From NCBI RefSeq assembly GCF_026626665.1, contig NZ_JAPNKE010000002.1, positions 7,231,168 through 7,295,167 on the forward strand: 64,000 nucleotides of DNA. The letters are read 5' to 3'. Under the pieces are notes generated by a model, which made no database searches, had not been told where the DNA came from, and saw nothing but the letters and a program-made list of their open reading frames with translations. Shown here one piece after another: positions 26,937-36,150 of the stretch. The position numbers and the translations under genes were made by a program. This DNA comes from Nannocystis pusilla (GTDB lineage Bacteria; Myxococcota_A; Polyangia; Nannocystales; Nannocystaceae). Every line of letters begins with the position of its first letter. The stretch's first letter is position 1.

Positions 26937-27746
26937 ATGTGGACCCGTCGGGCCGTCACCCGCCTCGTCTGGCCGCTGGGCGCCTGGCTGGCGTGCGGCG
27001 GCGGCGAGCGGGCCCGGCCGCTCCGCCTGGCGACCACCACCAGCGTCCACGACAGCGGCCTCATGGGCGTCCTCGGGCCCGCCTTCACCGCGGCGAGCGG
27101 TCGGCCGGTCGAGGTCGTCGCCGTCGGCTCGAAGCGGGCGATCGAGCTGCTCGCCACCGGCCAGGTCGACGGCGCAGTGACGCACAGCCCGGTCGAGGAG
27201 GCGCAGGCCCTGGCGAGCGGGCGGATCGGCGGGCGCATCCCCTTCATGCGCAACGCCTACGTCCTCGTCGGTCCGGCCGCCGCCGCCGGGGTCGTCGCCG
27301 GCGCCACCGACATCCGCGGCGCCCTGCGGGCCGTCGCCGGCTCCGGCCGCCGCTTCGTCGCCCGCGGCGACGAGTCCGGCACCCACCAGCGCGAGCTGCA
27401 GCTGTGGGCCGCCGCCGGCGTCCCGTCCGAGAGCGCCTTCATCCTCCGGATCCACGGCAGCATGGCCGAGGCGCTGGCCCTGGCCGCGCGCGAACACGCC
27501 TTCACCCTCAGCGACCGCGCCACCTTCCTCGCCCGCCGCGGCGATCTCGGGCTCGCCGTCCTGTTTCAGGGCGGCTCCGAGCTCGACAACGTCTACTCCG
27601 TGCTCGAGCCCGCCCCGCAGGCCGGCGGCGACCTCGACGGCGCGCGCGCCTTCGTCGAGTTCCTGCGCTCTCCGGCGGGCCGGAGCCTGATCGGCAGCTT
27701 CGGCGTCGACACCGTGGGCGAGCCGCTGTTCACCCCGGTCGAGTGA
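26937..27746 (+). CDS. tupA: TupA-like substrate-binding lipoprotein (tungstate/molybdate-type)
   Basis: 269 residues from ATG 26937; the earlier ATG at 26862 falls inside a hairpin repeat and is unlikely. The N-terminus looks like a lipoprotein leader (WLACGGG). The body matches the TupA/PBP-like family: LRLATTTSVHDSGLMGVLGPAF (about 30-51), VDGAVTHSPVEE, FMRNAYVLVGP (about 100), RFVARGDESGTHQRELQLW (about 140-158) and FTLSDRATFL (about 205). TupA feeds tungstate to a TupBC ABC transporter in the cytoplasmic membrane. No tupB or tupC lies within the window, so the partner is elsewhere or another permease is used. Confidence 0.82.
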   Translation: MWTRRAVTRLVWPLGAWLACGGGERARPLRLATTTSVHDSGLMGVLGPAFTAASGRPVEVVAVGSKRAIELLATGQVDGAVTHSPVEEAQALASGRIGGRIPFMRNAYVLVGPAAAAGVVAGATDIRGALRAVAGSGRRFVARGDESGTHQRELQLWAAAGVPSESAFILRIHGSMAEALALAAREHAFTLSDRATFLARRGDLGLAVLFQGGSELDNVYSVLEPAPQAGGDLDGARAFVEFLRSPAGRSLIGSFGVDTVGEPLFTPVE

Positions 27747-27824
27747 GGCAAAAAGCCGCCCCGGGCCGGCCCGAGCCGAGAGATCCTTGCCCTCTACCGC
27801 GCCAGCGGATACCACCTCCTCAGC

Positions 27825-29180
27825 ATGCTCGCCCCTCGCCGCCCCCGCGCCCTCGGCGCGGCGCTCGCCCTGCTCGGGTTGATGGTCGGCGAGCCGGCGG
27901 CCCTCGCCGCGCCCGCCGCCCCCGCGCCCGCGCCGGCCCCCGCGGCAGCGCCCGCGGCGGCCCCCACGGAACCTGCCCCGAAGGACAGCCCCGCCGTCGG
28001 CGCCGACACCGTCCTCGACGTCGTCCTGCCGAGCGGCCTACGCGTGCTCGCGGCCCGCGACCTCAGCCTGCCGGTCGCCGCGGTCGTGCTCGCGGTCGAG
28101 GTCGGCAGCGAGGACGACCCGCCCGAGCACCCGGGCCTGGTCCACGCGCTCGCCTATCACCTCCACCAGGGCAACCGCGAGCTGCGGCCCGGCGAAGCGA
28201 TCGCCGCGGCCCAGGACGCCGGCGGCGTCCACCTCCTGGCCACCGGGCCCGGCCAGATCCGCTCTGAATCGCTGGTGCCGATCTCCCGCCTCGAGGAGGT
28301 CCTGTTCGCCGAGTCGCAGCGGCTCCGCTTCCCCACCGTCGACAAGCGCCGCTGGGACATCAGCCTCGGCTGGGCCGGCTCCGACGTGCGCAGCCCGGCC
28401 GGCCTGCGCCCCGGCGACCTCGCCGCGCTCCACGGCGCCGCCGGCCTCGGCCACGACGGCCGCGCGGTCGACCGCTCCCTCGCCGACATCACCCCTCCGG
28501 CCCTCGCCGCGGCCCTGGCGGCCAAGTTCAGCTACGCCCGCGCCACCCTCGTCGTCGTCGCTCCCGAGCCGCCCGAGGTCATCCTCGACCAGGTCCGGGC
28601 CCGCTTCGCCGACTTGCCGCCCGCGACCCGCGCCTTGCCGGTCCGCTCGCCGCCGCCGGCGAGGCCCCCCGTGCCGGCGATTGCCGCGAGCGGCAAGCCG
28701 CCCCTGTTCGCCTGGCCGGTCCCGGCCGACGGCGCCTCCTCGGCCTGGGCCGGCGCGATCTGCCGCGCCCTCAACCGCCAGAAGCCGGCCGCCGAGGAGC
28801 CCCGCAAGTCGCGGATCGGCTGCGACTTCGACCCCGACCCGCGCCGCGCCGCGCTGGTCCTGCGGGCCGTCGGCGCCGACGATCCGGCCGCCTTCGTGCG
28901 CGCCCGCCTGGCCCGCCTCGGCGGCCCCGACCAGCCGCTGCTGACCTCCCAGGCCCAGTTCATGGCCCAGGCGATCCGCCTCTACGCCCGCACCGCCCTC
29001 GGCCTGGCCCGCCTGCTGGCCGCCTCGCCGGCGCACATCCCCGGCCCCGTCGCCGTGGACAGCCCGACCGCGCGCCGCCGCGACGACCTGCTCGGCCTCA
29101 CCAGCCTCGCCGGCCGCCCCGGCCTCAACCTCACCGTCGAGGACGCGCTCCTCATCGGCCCCGCGGAGCCCAAGCCTTGA
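27825..29180 (+). CDS. M16 peptidase-like protein, catalytic motif lost
   Basis: 451 residues. A signal peptide and an Ala/Pro-rich linker (about 30-55) precede the M16 fold (VLPSGLRVLAARDLSLPVAAVVLAVEVGSEDDPP). The zinc motif HxxEH of M16 enzymes should follow in the GLVHxxxH segment. Here it reads GLVHALAYHLHQGNRE: the Glu is Ala and the second His is Tyr. So this is likely a non-catalytic M16 subunit. M16 proteins often work as catalytic/non-catalytic pairs; the next gene overlaps by 4 bp and is also M16-like. Periplasmic location inferred. Confidence 0.75.
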   Translation: MLAPRRPRALGAALALLGLMVGEPAALAAPAAPAPAPAPAAAPAAAPTEPAPKDSPAVGADTVLDVVLPSGLRVLAARDLSLPVAAVVLAVEVGSEDDPPEHPGLVHALAYHLHQGNRELRPGEAIAAAQDAGGVHLLATGPGQIRSESLVPISRLEEVLFAESQRLRFPTVDKRRWDISLGWAGSDVRSPAGLRPGDLAALHGAAGLGHDGRAVDRSLADITPPALAAALAAKFSYARATLVVVAPEPPEVILDQVRARFADLPPATRALPVRSPPPARPPVPAIAASGKPPLFAWPVPADGASSAWAGAICRALNRQKPAAEEPRKSRIGCDFDPDPRRAALVLRAVGADDPAAFVRARLARLGGPDQPLLTSQAQFMAQAIRLYARTALGLARLLAASPAHIPGPVAVDSPTARRRDDLLGLTSLAGRPGLNLTVEDALLIGPAEPKP

Positions 29181-30715
29181 CCCGACGTCCCCGGCTGCGC
29201 GCCTGCCTGCTGACCGCCGTGCTGCTGTCTCTCGGGACAGGCTGCAAGCGCAAGGACACCGTCAAGGTCGAGATCTTCGACGAGGCCGCGCCGCCGGCCT
29301 TGACCGAGGCGCTCGGCGCCCTGGCCCCGCCGTGGCCCGCGCCCGAGCGGGTCGTCCTCGCTGACGGCCTCCTCGTCCACTGGCTGCGCGAGGAGGGCAC
29401 CCCGGCGGTGCACCTGCGCCTGGTCTTTCCGACAGGTGACCTCAAGCCCGCGCTGCAGGGCGCCCCGGCGCTGATCGCCGCCCGCAGCGTCGCGCTCGAG
29501 CTCGAGGCCCTGGCCGCGCGCCTGTCGATCCGGGTCGAGTTCACCCCGCGGGCCGGCCGCTACGAGGTCGCCGTCCACGGCGTCGACGCCGAGCTGCCCG
29601 CCATCCTCGCCGGCCTCGGCGACATCTTCTCCGCGCCCGGCCTCGACGGTCCGCTCGCTCGCGCCCGCAAGCAGGTCGCCCACGACCTGCGCTCGCCCGA
29701 CGCCGAGAGCCAGGCGCTCGGGGTCCTCACCGCGCGCCTCCTCGGCACCGCGCCGGCGCACGAGCAGATCACCGCCGCCGCCGTGCAGGACGCCCCCGAG
29801 ACCGCCCTGCGCGACGCCTGGGAGGCCCTCACCGACCCGCGCAGCGCCCTCTTCGTCGTCCACGCCGGCGACACGCTCGCCGCCCACGAGGACGGCCTGG
29901 CCGACCTCGCCGGCCGCTGGAAGCAGCGGGTCAAGCTGATCGCCGCCCGCGAGGCCACCGAGGAGGCGCTGGTCCGCCTGCGCCAGGGTCCGCGCCCGGC
30001 CGCCCCGCCGGCGCAGCACCTGAGGCGCCCGCCGATCGCCCCGCTCGAGCGGGTCGACCCGCCCGCCTCGGGCCGCGGCAGCCGCAGCTTGCTCGTCCTC
30101 GGCCGCTCGCTCCCGCTGGCGACCGCGCGCGACCGCAGCCTCGCGCGCCTGGTCCAGCGCCATCTGCAGGCCGAGCTCGACATCCGCCTCAGCATCACCG
30201 GCACCGTCGGCCTGTTCACGATCCACGTCCCGCTCGGCGCCGCCGGTCGCGGCAAGCCGGCCGCCGACCCGCTGGAAGAGGTCGAGGCCGCCGAGCAGGC
30301 CGCCGACCCGTCCGAGGCCGACCCGCTGAGCCGCCGCCTGCGGCGCGAGCTCACCGTCATCCGCGACTACCTGCGCGAGCGCCCGCTGGCCCAGGACCTG
30401 CTCGGCGCCGCCCAGCTGTGGCTCGGCGCGCGCATGGTCGCCGCCAGCGTCGGCGGCGAGGACTGGACCGCGCTGTGGAGCGAGGCCCTCGACCTCTCGG
30501 TCGCCGACGGCGAGATCGTCGCCGCCCTCGCCCGCGACGCCGAGACCATGCTCGCCGCCACCCCCGACGAGGCCGCCGCCTTCATCACCCGCTGGCTCGA
30601 CCTCGAGAAGAGCGAGCCCGGCTGGGCCTGGGTCGCCGTGGGCAACGAGGCCGACCTCAAGGGCATCATCGCCGCCGAGAGCAAGGGCATCCAGTTCGAG
30701 CCCCCGCCCGAGTGA
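29177..30715 (+). CDS. M16-like lipoprotein, partner of the upstream gene
   Basis: 512 residues from TTG 29177, which overlaps the upstream stop as TTGA, so translation is probably coupled. The lipobox is LSLGTGC. The region VVLADGLLVHWLREEGTPAVHLRLVFPTGD (about 60-89) matches an M16 N-terminal strand pair, and GRYEVAVHGVDAELPAILAGLGDIF with ARKQVAHDL the following helices. No HxxEH motif is present. The pair is therefore two inactive M16-like subunits, unusual because normally one subunit keeps zinc. Its ligand is unknown. A family hairpin (29225-29240) encodes part of the signal peptide. Confidence 0.72.
   Translation: MTRRPRLRACLLTAVLLSLGTGCKRKDTVKVEIFDEAAPPALTEALGALAPPWPAPERVVLADGLLVHWLREEGTPAVHLRLVFPTGDLKPALQGAPALIAARSVALELEALAARLSIRVEFTPRAGRYEVAVHGVDAELPAILAGLGDIFSAPGLDGPLARARKQVAHDLRSPDAESQALGVLTARLLGTAPAHEQITAAAVQDAPETALRDAWEALTDPRSALFVVHAGDTLAAHEDGLADLAGRWKQRVKLIAAREATEEALVRLRQGPRPAAPPAQHLRRPPIAPLERVDPPASGRGSRSLLVLGRSLPLATARDRSLARLVQRHLQAELDIRLSITGTVGLFTIHVPLGAAGRGKPAADPLEEVEAAEQAADPSEADPLSRRLRRELTVIRDYLRERPLAQDLLGAAQLWLGARMVAASVGGEDWTALWSEALDLSVADGEIVAALARDAETMLAATPDEAAAFITRWLDLEKSEPGWAWVAVGNEADLKGIIAAESKGIQFEPPPE
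29225..29240. repeat. Hairpin-family copy in a lipoprotein signal peptide
   Basis: CTGTC and GACAG around TCTCGG; the copy encodes the LSLGTG segment immediately before the lipobox Cys. Confidence 0.5.
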
Positions 30716-30716
30716 C

Positions 30717-30736
30717 GCCTGTCCGAAGGGACAGGC
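30717..30736. repeat. Family hairpin right after a stop codon
   Basis: GCCTGTCC and GGACAGGC arms (8 bp, perfect) around GAAG, starting one base after the TGA of the M16-like gene. Placement is that of a terminator or 3'-end stabiliser, though no T-run follows. Confidence 0.8.
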
Positions 30737-30766
30737 GATGCCCTGTCCCGCCCGCTCTCATACTCC

Positions 30767-30775
30767 TGATACAAT
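30767..30775 (+). promoter_or_regulatory. Possible extended -10 promoter, near-leaderless
   Basis: TGATACAAT matches an extended -10 (TGnTACAAT form) and ends 8 bases before the ATG of the ATP-grasp gene. If real, transcription would start at or next to the start codon. No convincing -35 is visible, so I keep this tentative. Confidence 0.35.
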
Positions 30776-30783
30776 CAGCGCCC

Positions 30784-31604
30784 ATGAAGCGCACCATCGT
30801 CGTCGTGAACGGCGAGCGAGACTGGCACACCCGCTTTCCGGGCGCGGAGGTCGTCTACGGTCGGATCCAGGACTGCGCGTGGGTGTTGCGGGACGGTGAG
30901 CTGTGGTACGTCGACCGTGAGGCGGCGACTCGCGTGGGGGGCGTGCTGTGGCGCGTGGGCGCGATCCGCCCGAGCGAGCGTTACCGGACGGCGCTCGAGA
31001 TCATCCGGCTCAGCGGCGTGCCCTGCGTCAACCCTGCCGGAGCTTTACTCCGCGGCTTCGATCGGCTCTCGATGCTCGCGGAGCTGAGGACGGCCGGCCT
31101 TCCGGTCGTCCCGTTCGACGTCGCGGTCGGGGACGACATGGCGCGGCGGCTCGGCCGGACATTCCCGCTCGTCGTCAAGGCGGGCAACCACCACGCCGGC
31201 CTGGGCAAGATGCGGGTGTGCGACCAGGAGTCGTGGGGAGACGTCGCCGACCTGCTGTTCGCAGTCGATGATTACGTGACCGTCGAACCGTACATCGCGT
31301 ATCGGCGCGACGTCCGCTGCCTGGCGATCGGCGAGCGCTATTGGGCGATGGAGCGCGAAGGACGCGGCTGGAAGGCCAATGTCGACACGCGAAAATACCG
31401 CCTCATCGAGCCCCCGAGCCGCTCGTCCAGCACACGCGCGCCGCGATGCGACACCTGCACGCCGACACGCTGGCTCTGGACTTCCTCGAGCAGGAGGACG
31501 GACAGTTTGTCGTGCTGGAGAGCAACGACACGCCAGGATTGTCGGGCTTCCCGGACGAGGTACGCGCAGAGCTCGCCGACTGTCTGGCGCGACAGCTCGG
31601 TTGA
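30784..31604 (+). CDS. ATP-grasp (RimK-like) ligase, one-base frameshift
   Basis: 273 residues once the frame is restored. ATG at 30784. Seen: an N-terminal pre-grasp region, FDRLSMLAELRTAGLPVVPFDVA (about 92-115), FPLVVKAGNHHAGLGKMRV (about 126-144, the ATP-binding loop), VTVEPYIAYRRDVRCLAIG (about 160-178) and, after the break, ALDFLEQEDGQFVVLESNDTPGLSG, which carries the Mg-binding Glu/Asn pair. The frame is lost at the five-C run 31411-31415; one extra C rejoins both halves as IEPPEPLVQHT and makes the length divisible by three. ATP-grasp ligases of this type couple a carboxylate to an amine; the substrate is unknown. Confidence 0.8.
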
Positions 31605-31609
31605 GCCGG

Positions 31610-31633
31610 CCGCGGATGTTCATGGATCCGCGG
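31610..31633. terminator. Hairpin after the ATP-grasp gene
   Basis: CCGCGGAT and ATCCGCGG (8 bp, perfect) around an 8-base loop, beginning 6 bases after the stop. Not a member of the GGACATGTCC family. Confidence 0.6.
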
Positions 31634-31923
31634 GCACGACGACGAGCGCTCGTGGCTCGGTGCGAGCGAAGGGTGGGCGGAGCTCGTCGATGGTTGCGTC
31701 GGGTCGACGAACTCTAAAAGACGGCAAAAGCCCGCGGCCCAGGCGCCGACGCGGCCGGTAACGCGGGCCTGTCTGCGCCACCCTGTCAGACGCGCCGACG
31801 AAGGGCCGACGATTCGCGACTCCGGCACGGCGTTCGTCCGCCGCTCCCCGTGCCCCCTCGGGGTGCGCCCCGGAGCGGACGGCGAATGCGGCTCATGCGT
31901 CCCGCGTCTCCCCTCGCGCTGAT

Positions 31924-31958
31924 GCCGGCGCATTCGCCATACCGACGAATGCGCCGGC
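31924..31958. terminator. Hairpin downstream of the Cys-rich minus-strand gene
   Basis: A 13-bp perfect stem (GCCGGCGCATTCG with its complement) and 9-base loop, six bases beyond the end of the minus-strand gene at 31965. Well placed as its terminator. Confidence 0.65.
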
Positions 31959-31964
31959 GCGCCC

Positions 31965-32369
31965 TCACTGCGGCTTCGGCAGCTCCTCGGTGCCCTCGCA
32001 GATCCGCGGCCCCCCGCACGACTCGTCGACGGCGCAGATCCGCGTCAGCGGCTCGAGGGCGGCCGCGATGTCGCGGACGTCGCAGCGCGCCCGGGCGCAC
32101 GCCTCCAGGCCGGTGCTCGCGTCGGACATACAATCGAGCACGCAGCTGCACGAGCGCTCGTCGTCGCAGGCCTGCACCCCGTCGCAGCAGGCGATCCGCA
32201 GGCACGAGCGGCACTCCGGATCGCCTTCCTCCGGCCAGCACTCGCTGCCTGGGCCGCCCTCGTTGCCGCCCTCGTCGCCTCCGCCTGACGGCTCGAGGTC
32301 GCACTCGTGAATGAAGGGAATGGCGAACACGAGGCTCGCCGCGAGGACGCTCGCAGAATGAAATAGCAT
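31965..32369 (-). CDS. Small secreted Cys-rich protein, unknown function
   Basis: 134 residues from ATG 32369, with GGAGAGA just upstream as ribosome site. A signal peptide (VLAASLVFAIPF) is followed by an acidic Gly-rich strip and about 14 cysteines in closely spaced clusters: CRSCLRIACCDGVQAC, CSCVLDCMSD and ARCDVRDIAAALEP. The pattern resembles the paired-Cys domains seen in many myxobacterial secreted proteins. I do not recognise a family. It lies convergent with the ATP-grasp gene. Confidence 0.7.
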   Translation of the reverse strand: MLFHSASVLAASLVFAIPFIHECDLEPSGGGDEGGNEGGPGSECWPEEGDPECRSCLRIACCDGVQACDDERSCSCVLDCMSDASTGLEACARARCDVRDIAAALEPLTRICAVDESCGGPRICEGTEELPKPQ

Positions 32370-32375
32370 GATTCT

Positions 32376-32984
32376 CTCCTTCTCGGCGCCGGACCGAACC
32401 GACCGTACGTCTGTCCGCCCCGTCGTCTGCGTGAACTCTGCTTCAGACCGCGGTACCGTCAATCACCGAATGTTGACATCGGGCACACGCTCCCACCTGT
32501 GACGCACTGCCCTGATCCCGCAGCCTCCGGCGAACGTGCGCTGCAGAACACCGGTCCGCCGGCTTTGACGGGCCTATTCAGGCCCGCTCCGAAGCGCCCG
32601 CTCGCCCCGCCCGTCGCGGCCTGTGCCGCCCGGCACATTCGCACCGGCGATCTGGCGCACGCGCACCCATCGCCTTATATCCCCCTTTCCTTGCAACACC
32701 CCGCAGCCGCCCGCGCTGGGTCGATTCGCAGCACCATTGCGAAATCTCTCCTCCCACGAATGCCATCACCGCGCCCACTGGGCGAGGTTCTCATGGACGA
32801 CCGCGACCGGGTCACGTGCTTCCCGGATGATCATGCCCGGACAGGATAGCCGGCGACGCGAGCGATCACAAAAGCGGCCGCTGCACGCCGGGGCGAACGC
32901 CTGGCGGCGCGCGCACGGCAGGCCAGAGCGACCTCGCCTCCGCACGACGGCCTCGGGCGTGCACTGCTGCGAATGATACGCCTG
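32376..32984. other. Intergenic, no gene seen
   Basis: About 600 bases between divergent and convergent neighbours. Frames give short, compositionally odd peptides only. Base composition is slightly less GC-rich in places (around 32660-32770). I see no RNA gene or repeat-family hairpin here. Confidence 0.45.
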
Positions 32985-35518
32985 CTAATGCGAGTGCCCA
33001 CCCCGCCCGCGCGGGAGGACCTCGTGCGCATCATGCTCGTGCGAGTGATGCTCGTGCGCCTCGTGCCCGCGCGAGCGATCCTCGTGCGCCTCATGCCCGC
33101 GCGAGCGCGCGTGGTGCCCGTGCGAGTGCGAATGCGCGTGGCGCTTCTCGTGCGAGTCATGCGCGTGCGAATCATGCCCGTGCGAGTCATGCTCGTGCGA
33201 GTCATGCTCATGCGAGCGATACCCGTGCGAGCCATGCTCGTGCGAGTGATGCCCGTGCGAGTCATGCCCGTGCGAATCGTGCTCGTGCGAGTGACGCCCG
33301 TGCGAGTGATGCCCGTGCGAGCCATGCTCGTGCGAGTGATGCCCGTGCGAATCATGCCCGTGCGAGTCATGCCCGTGCGAATCATGCCCGTGCGAATCGT
33401 GCCCGTGCGAGTCGTGCTCGTGCGCCTCATGCCCGCGCGAGTGTGATTGCGCGGGGTGCCCGTGCGAGTGAGAATGCGCGTGGCGATGCTCGTGCGAGTG
33501 ATGCTCGTGCGAGTGATGCTCGTGCGAGTGATGCTCGTGCGAGTGATGCTCGTGCGAGTGATGCTCGTGCGAGTGATGCTCGTGCGAATGACGCTCGTGC
33601 GAGTCGTGCTCGTGCGAGTGATGCGAGTGCGAATGACGCTCGTGCGAGTCGTGCTCGTGCGAGTGATGCTCGTGCGAGCCGTGCCCGTGCGCATCGTGCC
33701 CGTGCGAGCACCCCTCGTGCGAATGATGCGAATGCCCGCACCCGCCGTGCGCGTGCCCGGCCTCGCCGTGGTCGTGCGAATGTCCCTCGCGCTCCCACAG
33801 CCGAGCAAAGAACGCCTGCGGACCCTGGCGCACGAAGGATATCAAAAAAGCCCCGCGAGCGCCCACGCGGCCGCCTCGGCCAGCGGACCGTGCCCCGCGT
33901 GCGGCTGCACGCCGGCCACCCCGCGCAGGTCCGGCAGCGCCAGGTCGACCACCAGCCCGAGCCCGACCGCCAGCGCCAGCATCGCCGCCGCGAAGCGGGC
34001 CGCCGTCGCCCGGCCGTGCTCCTGCGCCAGCACCCCGAACGTCGTCGCGTTCGTCGCCGGCCCCGTCAGCAGGAACGCCAGCGCCGCCCCCGGGCTCAGC
34101 CCCTTCGCCAGCAGCGCCGCCACCAGCGGCGTCGCCCCCGACGCGCACACGTAGATCGGCACCCCGAGCGCCGCGAACAGCAGCACCTGCAACGGCCCCG
34201 GGATCGCCATCAACGCCGACGGATCGATCCACGGCTCGATCAGCGCCGCCACCAGCAGCCCGAGCCCGATCCACGGCGCCGTCGTGTCCACCAATTCGCC
34301 GAAGCCCGTCCGCAGCCCGCTCCACAGCCGCGCCAGCGCCGGCCCGCGCGGCCCCGCCTCGGGCTCGCTGCTGCCGCCGATCCGCCGCGCCCGTCCGCCG
34401 ACCCACCAGCCGACCAGCCAGGCCACCAGCGCCGCCGCGACCACTCGCAGCACCGTCATCTCCGCCCCGAGCAGCGGCCACGACAGCAAGATCGCGTCGA
34501 CCCCGAGCTCCGGCGTGGCGATGAAGAACGCCATCGCCGCCGCCGCCGGCACCCCGCGCTGCAGCAGGCTGCGGTACACCGGCACCACCCCGCACGAGCA
34601 CAGCGGCAGCGGCAGCCCGACCGCCACCCCGCGCAGCGCCTGCCCGGCCGGCCCTCCGCGCTGTAGCCACCGCACCGGCGCCTCCGGCATCAACCCCGAC
34701 ACCAGCCCCGCCAGCGCGTACGCCAGCAGCAGCGCCGGCGCGCTCTCTCGCAGCAGCTTGCCCAGCGCCGCCAGGGTGCGCGCCAGCGGGTCGGTCGCCC
34801 CGTGCGTCTCCGCGGCCAGCGCCACCAGCAGCCCGAGCCCGACCAGCCCGCCGGCGGCCGCGCCGATGCGGGCCCCGCGGCTACCTGTCTCTTGGGACCT
34901 GTGCCCAACGACATGTAACAACAGACCGCCGACGATCGCGTGGAACAGCCCGAGCCAGCTGGCGTCGAGCACCGCGAACGAGGCGTCGGCGAACACGTAG
35001 CCGGCCACCGTGGCCGCCCCGAGCAGCAGCAGCGCCCCTGCGGCCACCACGAACCCCGCCGGCGACAGCAGCCACCACACCCCGACCGCCACCGGCAGCT
35101 GGTGGGCGATCACCGCCACCTCGAGCCCGTGCGAATCGCCCTCCTCGAGGTGCGCCAGGGCCAGCGCCAGCCCGTCGGTGAAGGCGTGCAGCGCCATGCC
35201 GAGGATCGCCAGCGTCAGCGCGGCGCGGTGGGTCCCGCGGGCCGCCATCCGCAGCGGCCCCTCGGCGATCGCCGGCCCTGCCAGCCCGGCGAGCAGGGCC
35301 AGGAACGCCGGCCAGCCGGCCAGCGCCAGAGCGCGCGGCACGATCTCGAGCGCCACCAGCCCCGTGACCGCCACCAGCACGAAGCTGTCGAGCGCCGCCA
35401 TCGTCACGCGCTCGCGACGGGCCGCCGCGTGGAGCAGCGGCCCGAGCACCAGCGCCACCACGCTGATCGCGAGGGTCCAGGTGCCGTGGGAGTCGCCGGG
35501 CATCGCGGGCGCGACCAT
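32985..35518 (-). CDS. ZIP-like + DUF318 permease with giant His-rich tail, one-base frameshift
   Basis: 844 residues after the frame is restored. From ATG 35518 (MVAPAMPGDSHG; alternative 35503) about eight helices form a ZIP-like half, with HAFTDGLALALAHLEE (about 157-172) and VIAHQLPVAVGV (about 182-193) where ZIP transporters have HxxxD and HExPH. A DUF318/ArsP-type permease follows (LPLCSCGVVPVYRSLLQRGVP, about 330-350; VCASGATPLVAALLAKGLSPGAA). The frame then meets a six-T run (33844-33849 on the plus strand as A6). As written it stops at 33842; one more T, or a -1 slip, continues into SFVRQGPQAFFARLWEREGHSHDH and about 260 residues close to half His (HSHEHHSHEH repeats). Likely a cytosolic metal-binding tail of a metal transporter. 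Confidence 0.78.
33485..33589. repeat. 7 x 15-bp tandem repeat coding for His-rich pentapeptides
   Basis: Seven nearly identical 15-base units (start 33485, 33500, 33515, 33530, 33545, 33560, 33575), which on the minus strand encode a repeated five-residue block such as HHSHE. In-frame expansion by slippage is the likely origin. Confidence 0.85.
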
Positions 35519-36150
35519 AGCCCGAAATCGCCGCGCGGCGGCACCGGTCCGGACGCCGTTTCCAGGCCGTCCGCACGCGAGTCGGCGGCAGTCGGGCCCG
35601 CCGCGACCGCGGCGTCGCCACCCGCGCCGCCCGGTCGTCCCACCTGGCCGGCAGCTCACACCTCGCCGCCACGCGTCGATTCTCACCTCGCGCCCGCGAC
35701 AACGCATGCCGCCGCGACACCTTCGCCGCGCCGCGGACTATCGCCTTCGCCGGCTCCTCGTCCCTCGCGACATCGGCGTGACCATCACCGCCGTCCCGCA
35801 CCGCCATCGTCCGCGGCCCGACTGCTTTTTCCACGGCCGCCCCTCCGCTGGCTCCTCCGCGACCTGCTTCGTCCCCGCCGCCCCATCCTCCGCCGCCTGG
35901 CTTCTCCGCGACCTGCTTCGTCCCCGCGGCCCGTCATCCGCGCCCCCATCGCCTCCGCGGCCGCGCCTTCACCCTCGCCGCCTCACCTGGCGGAAGTGCC
36001 ATGGCCCATTCGCCATGTCCTTTCGCACCCGAAGTCGCGTGCCGCGCCGCACGCGCAAGCCGAGGCCCTTCCGCCTTTGCCGTTCGCGGCGGCCCGGACG
36101 AGCGACGCTGCGCGTTGACGGCCCCTGGCGGCGCCCGCCATCCTCCCGCC
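35519..36150. other. Intergenic, one 24-bp direct repeat
   Basis: No gene seen in about 630 bases. A 24-bp direct repeat occurs at 35855-35878 and 35904-35927 (core CTCCGCGACCTGCTTCGTCC). It may be a remnant of a duplication. The region must carry the promoters for two divergent genes. Confidence 0.5.

Noticed and set aside
26862..26937. Earlier start for tupA at 26862
   Set aside because: That ATG lies inside a hairpin repeat and the extra residues are not signal-like; 26937 begins the leader.
32370..32984. 116-residue frame near 32499
   Set aside because: Irregular composition, no ribosome site, no family and no neighbour relation.
33000..33790. Regulatory tandem repeat or VNTR region
   Set aside because: It is coding on the minus strand: repeats are multiples of three and give a His-rich tail continuing the permease frame.
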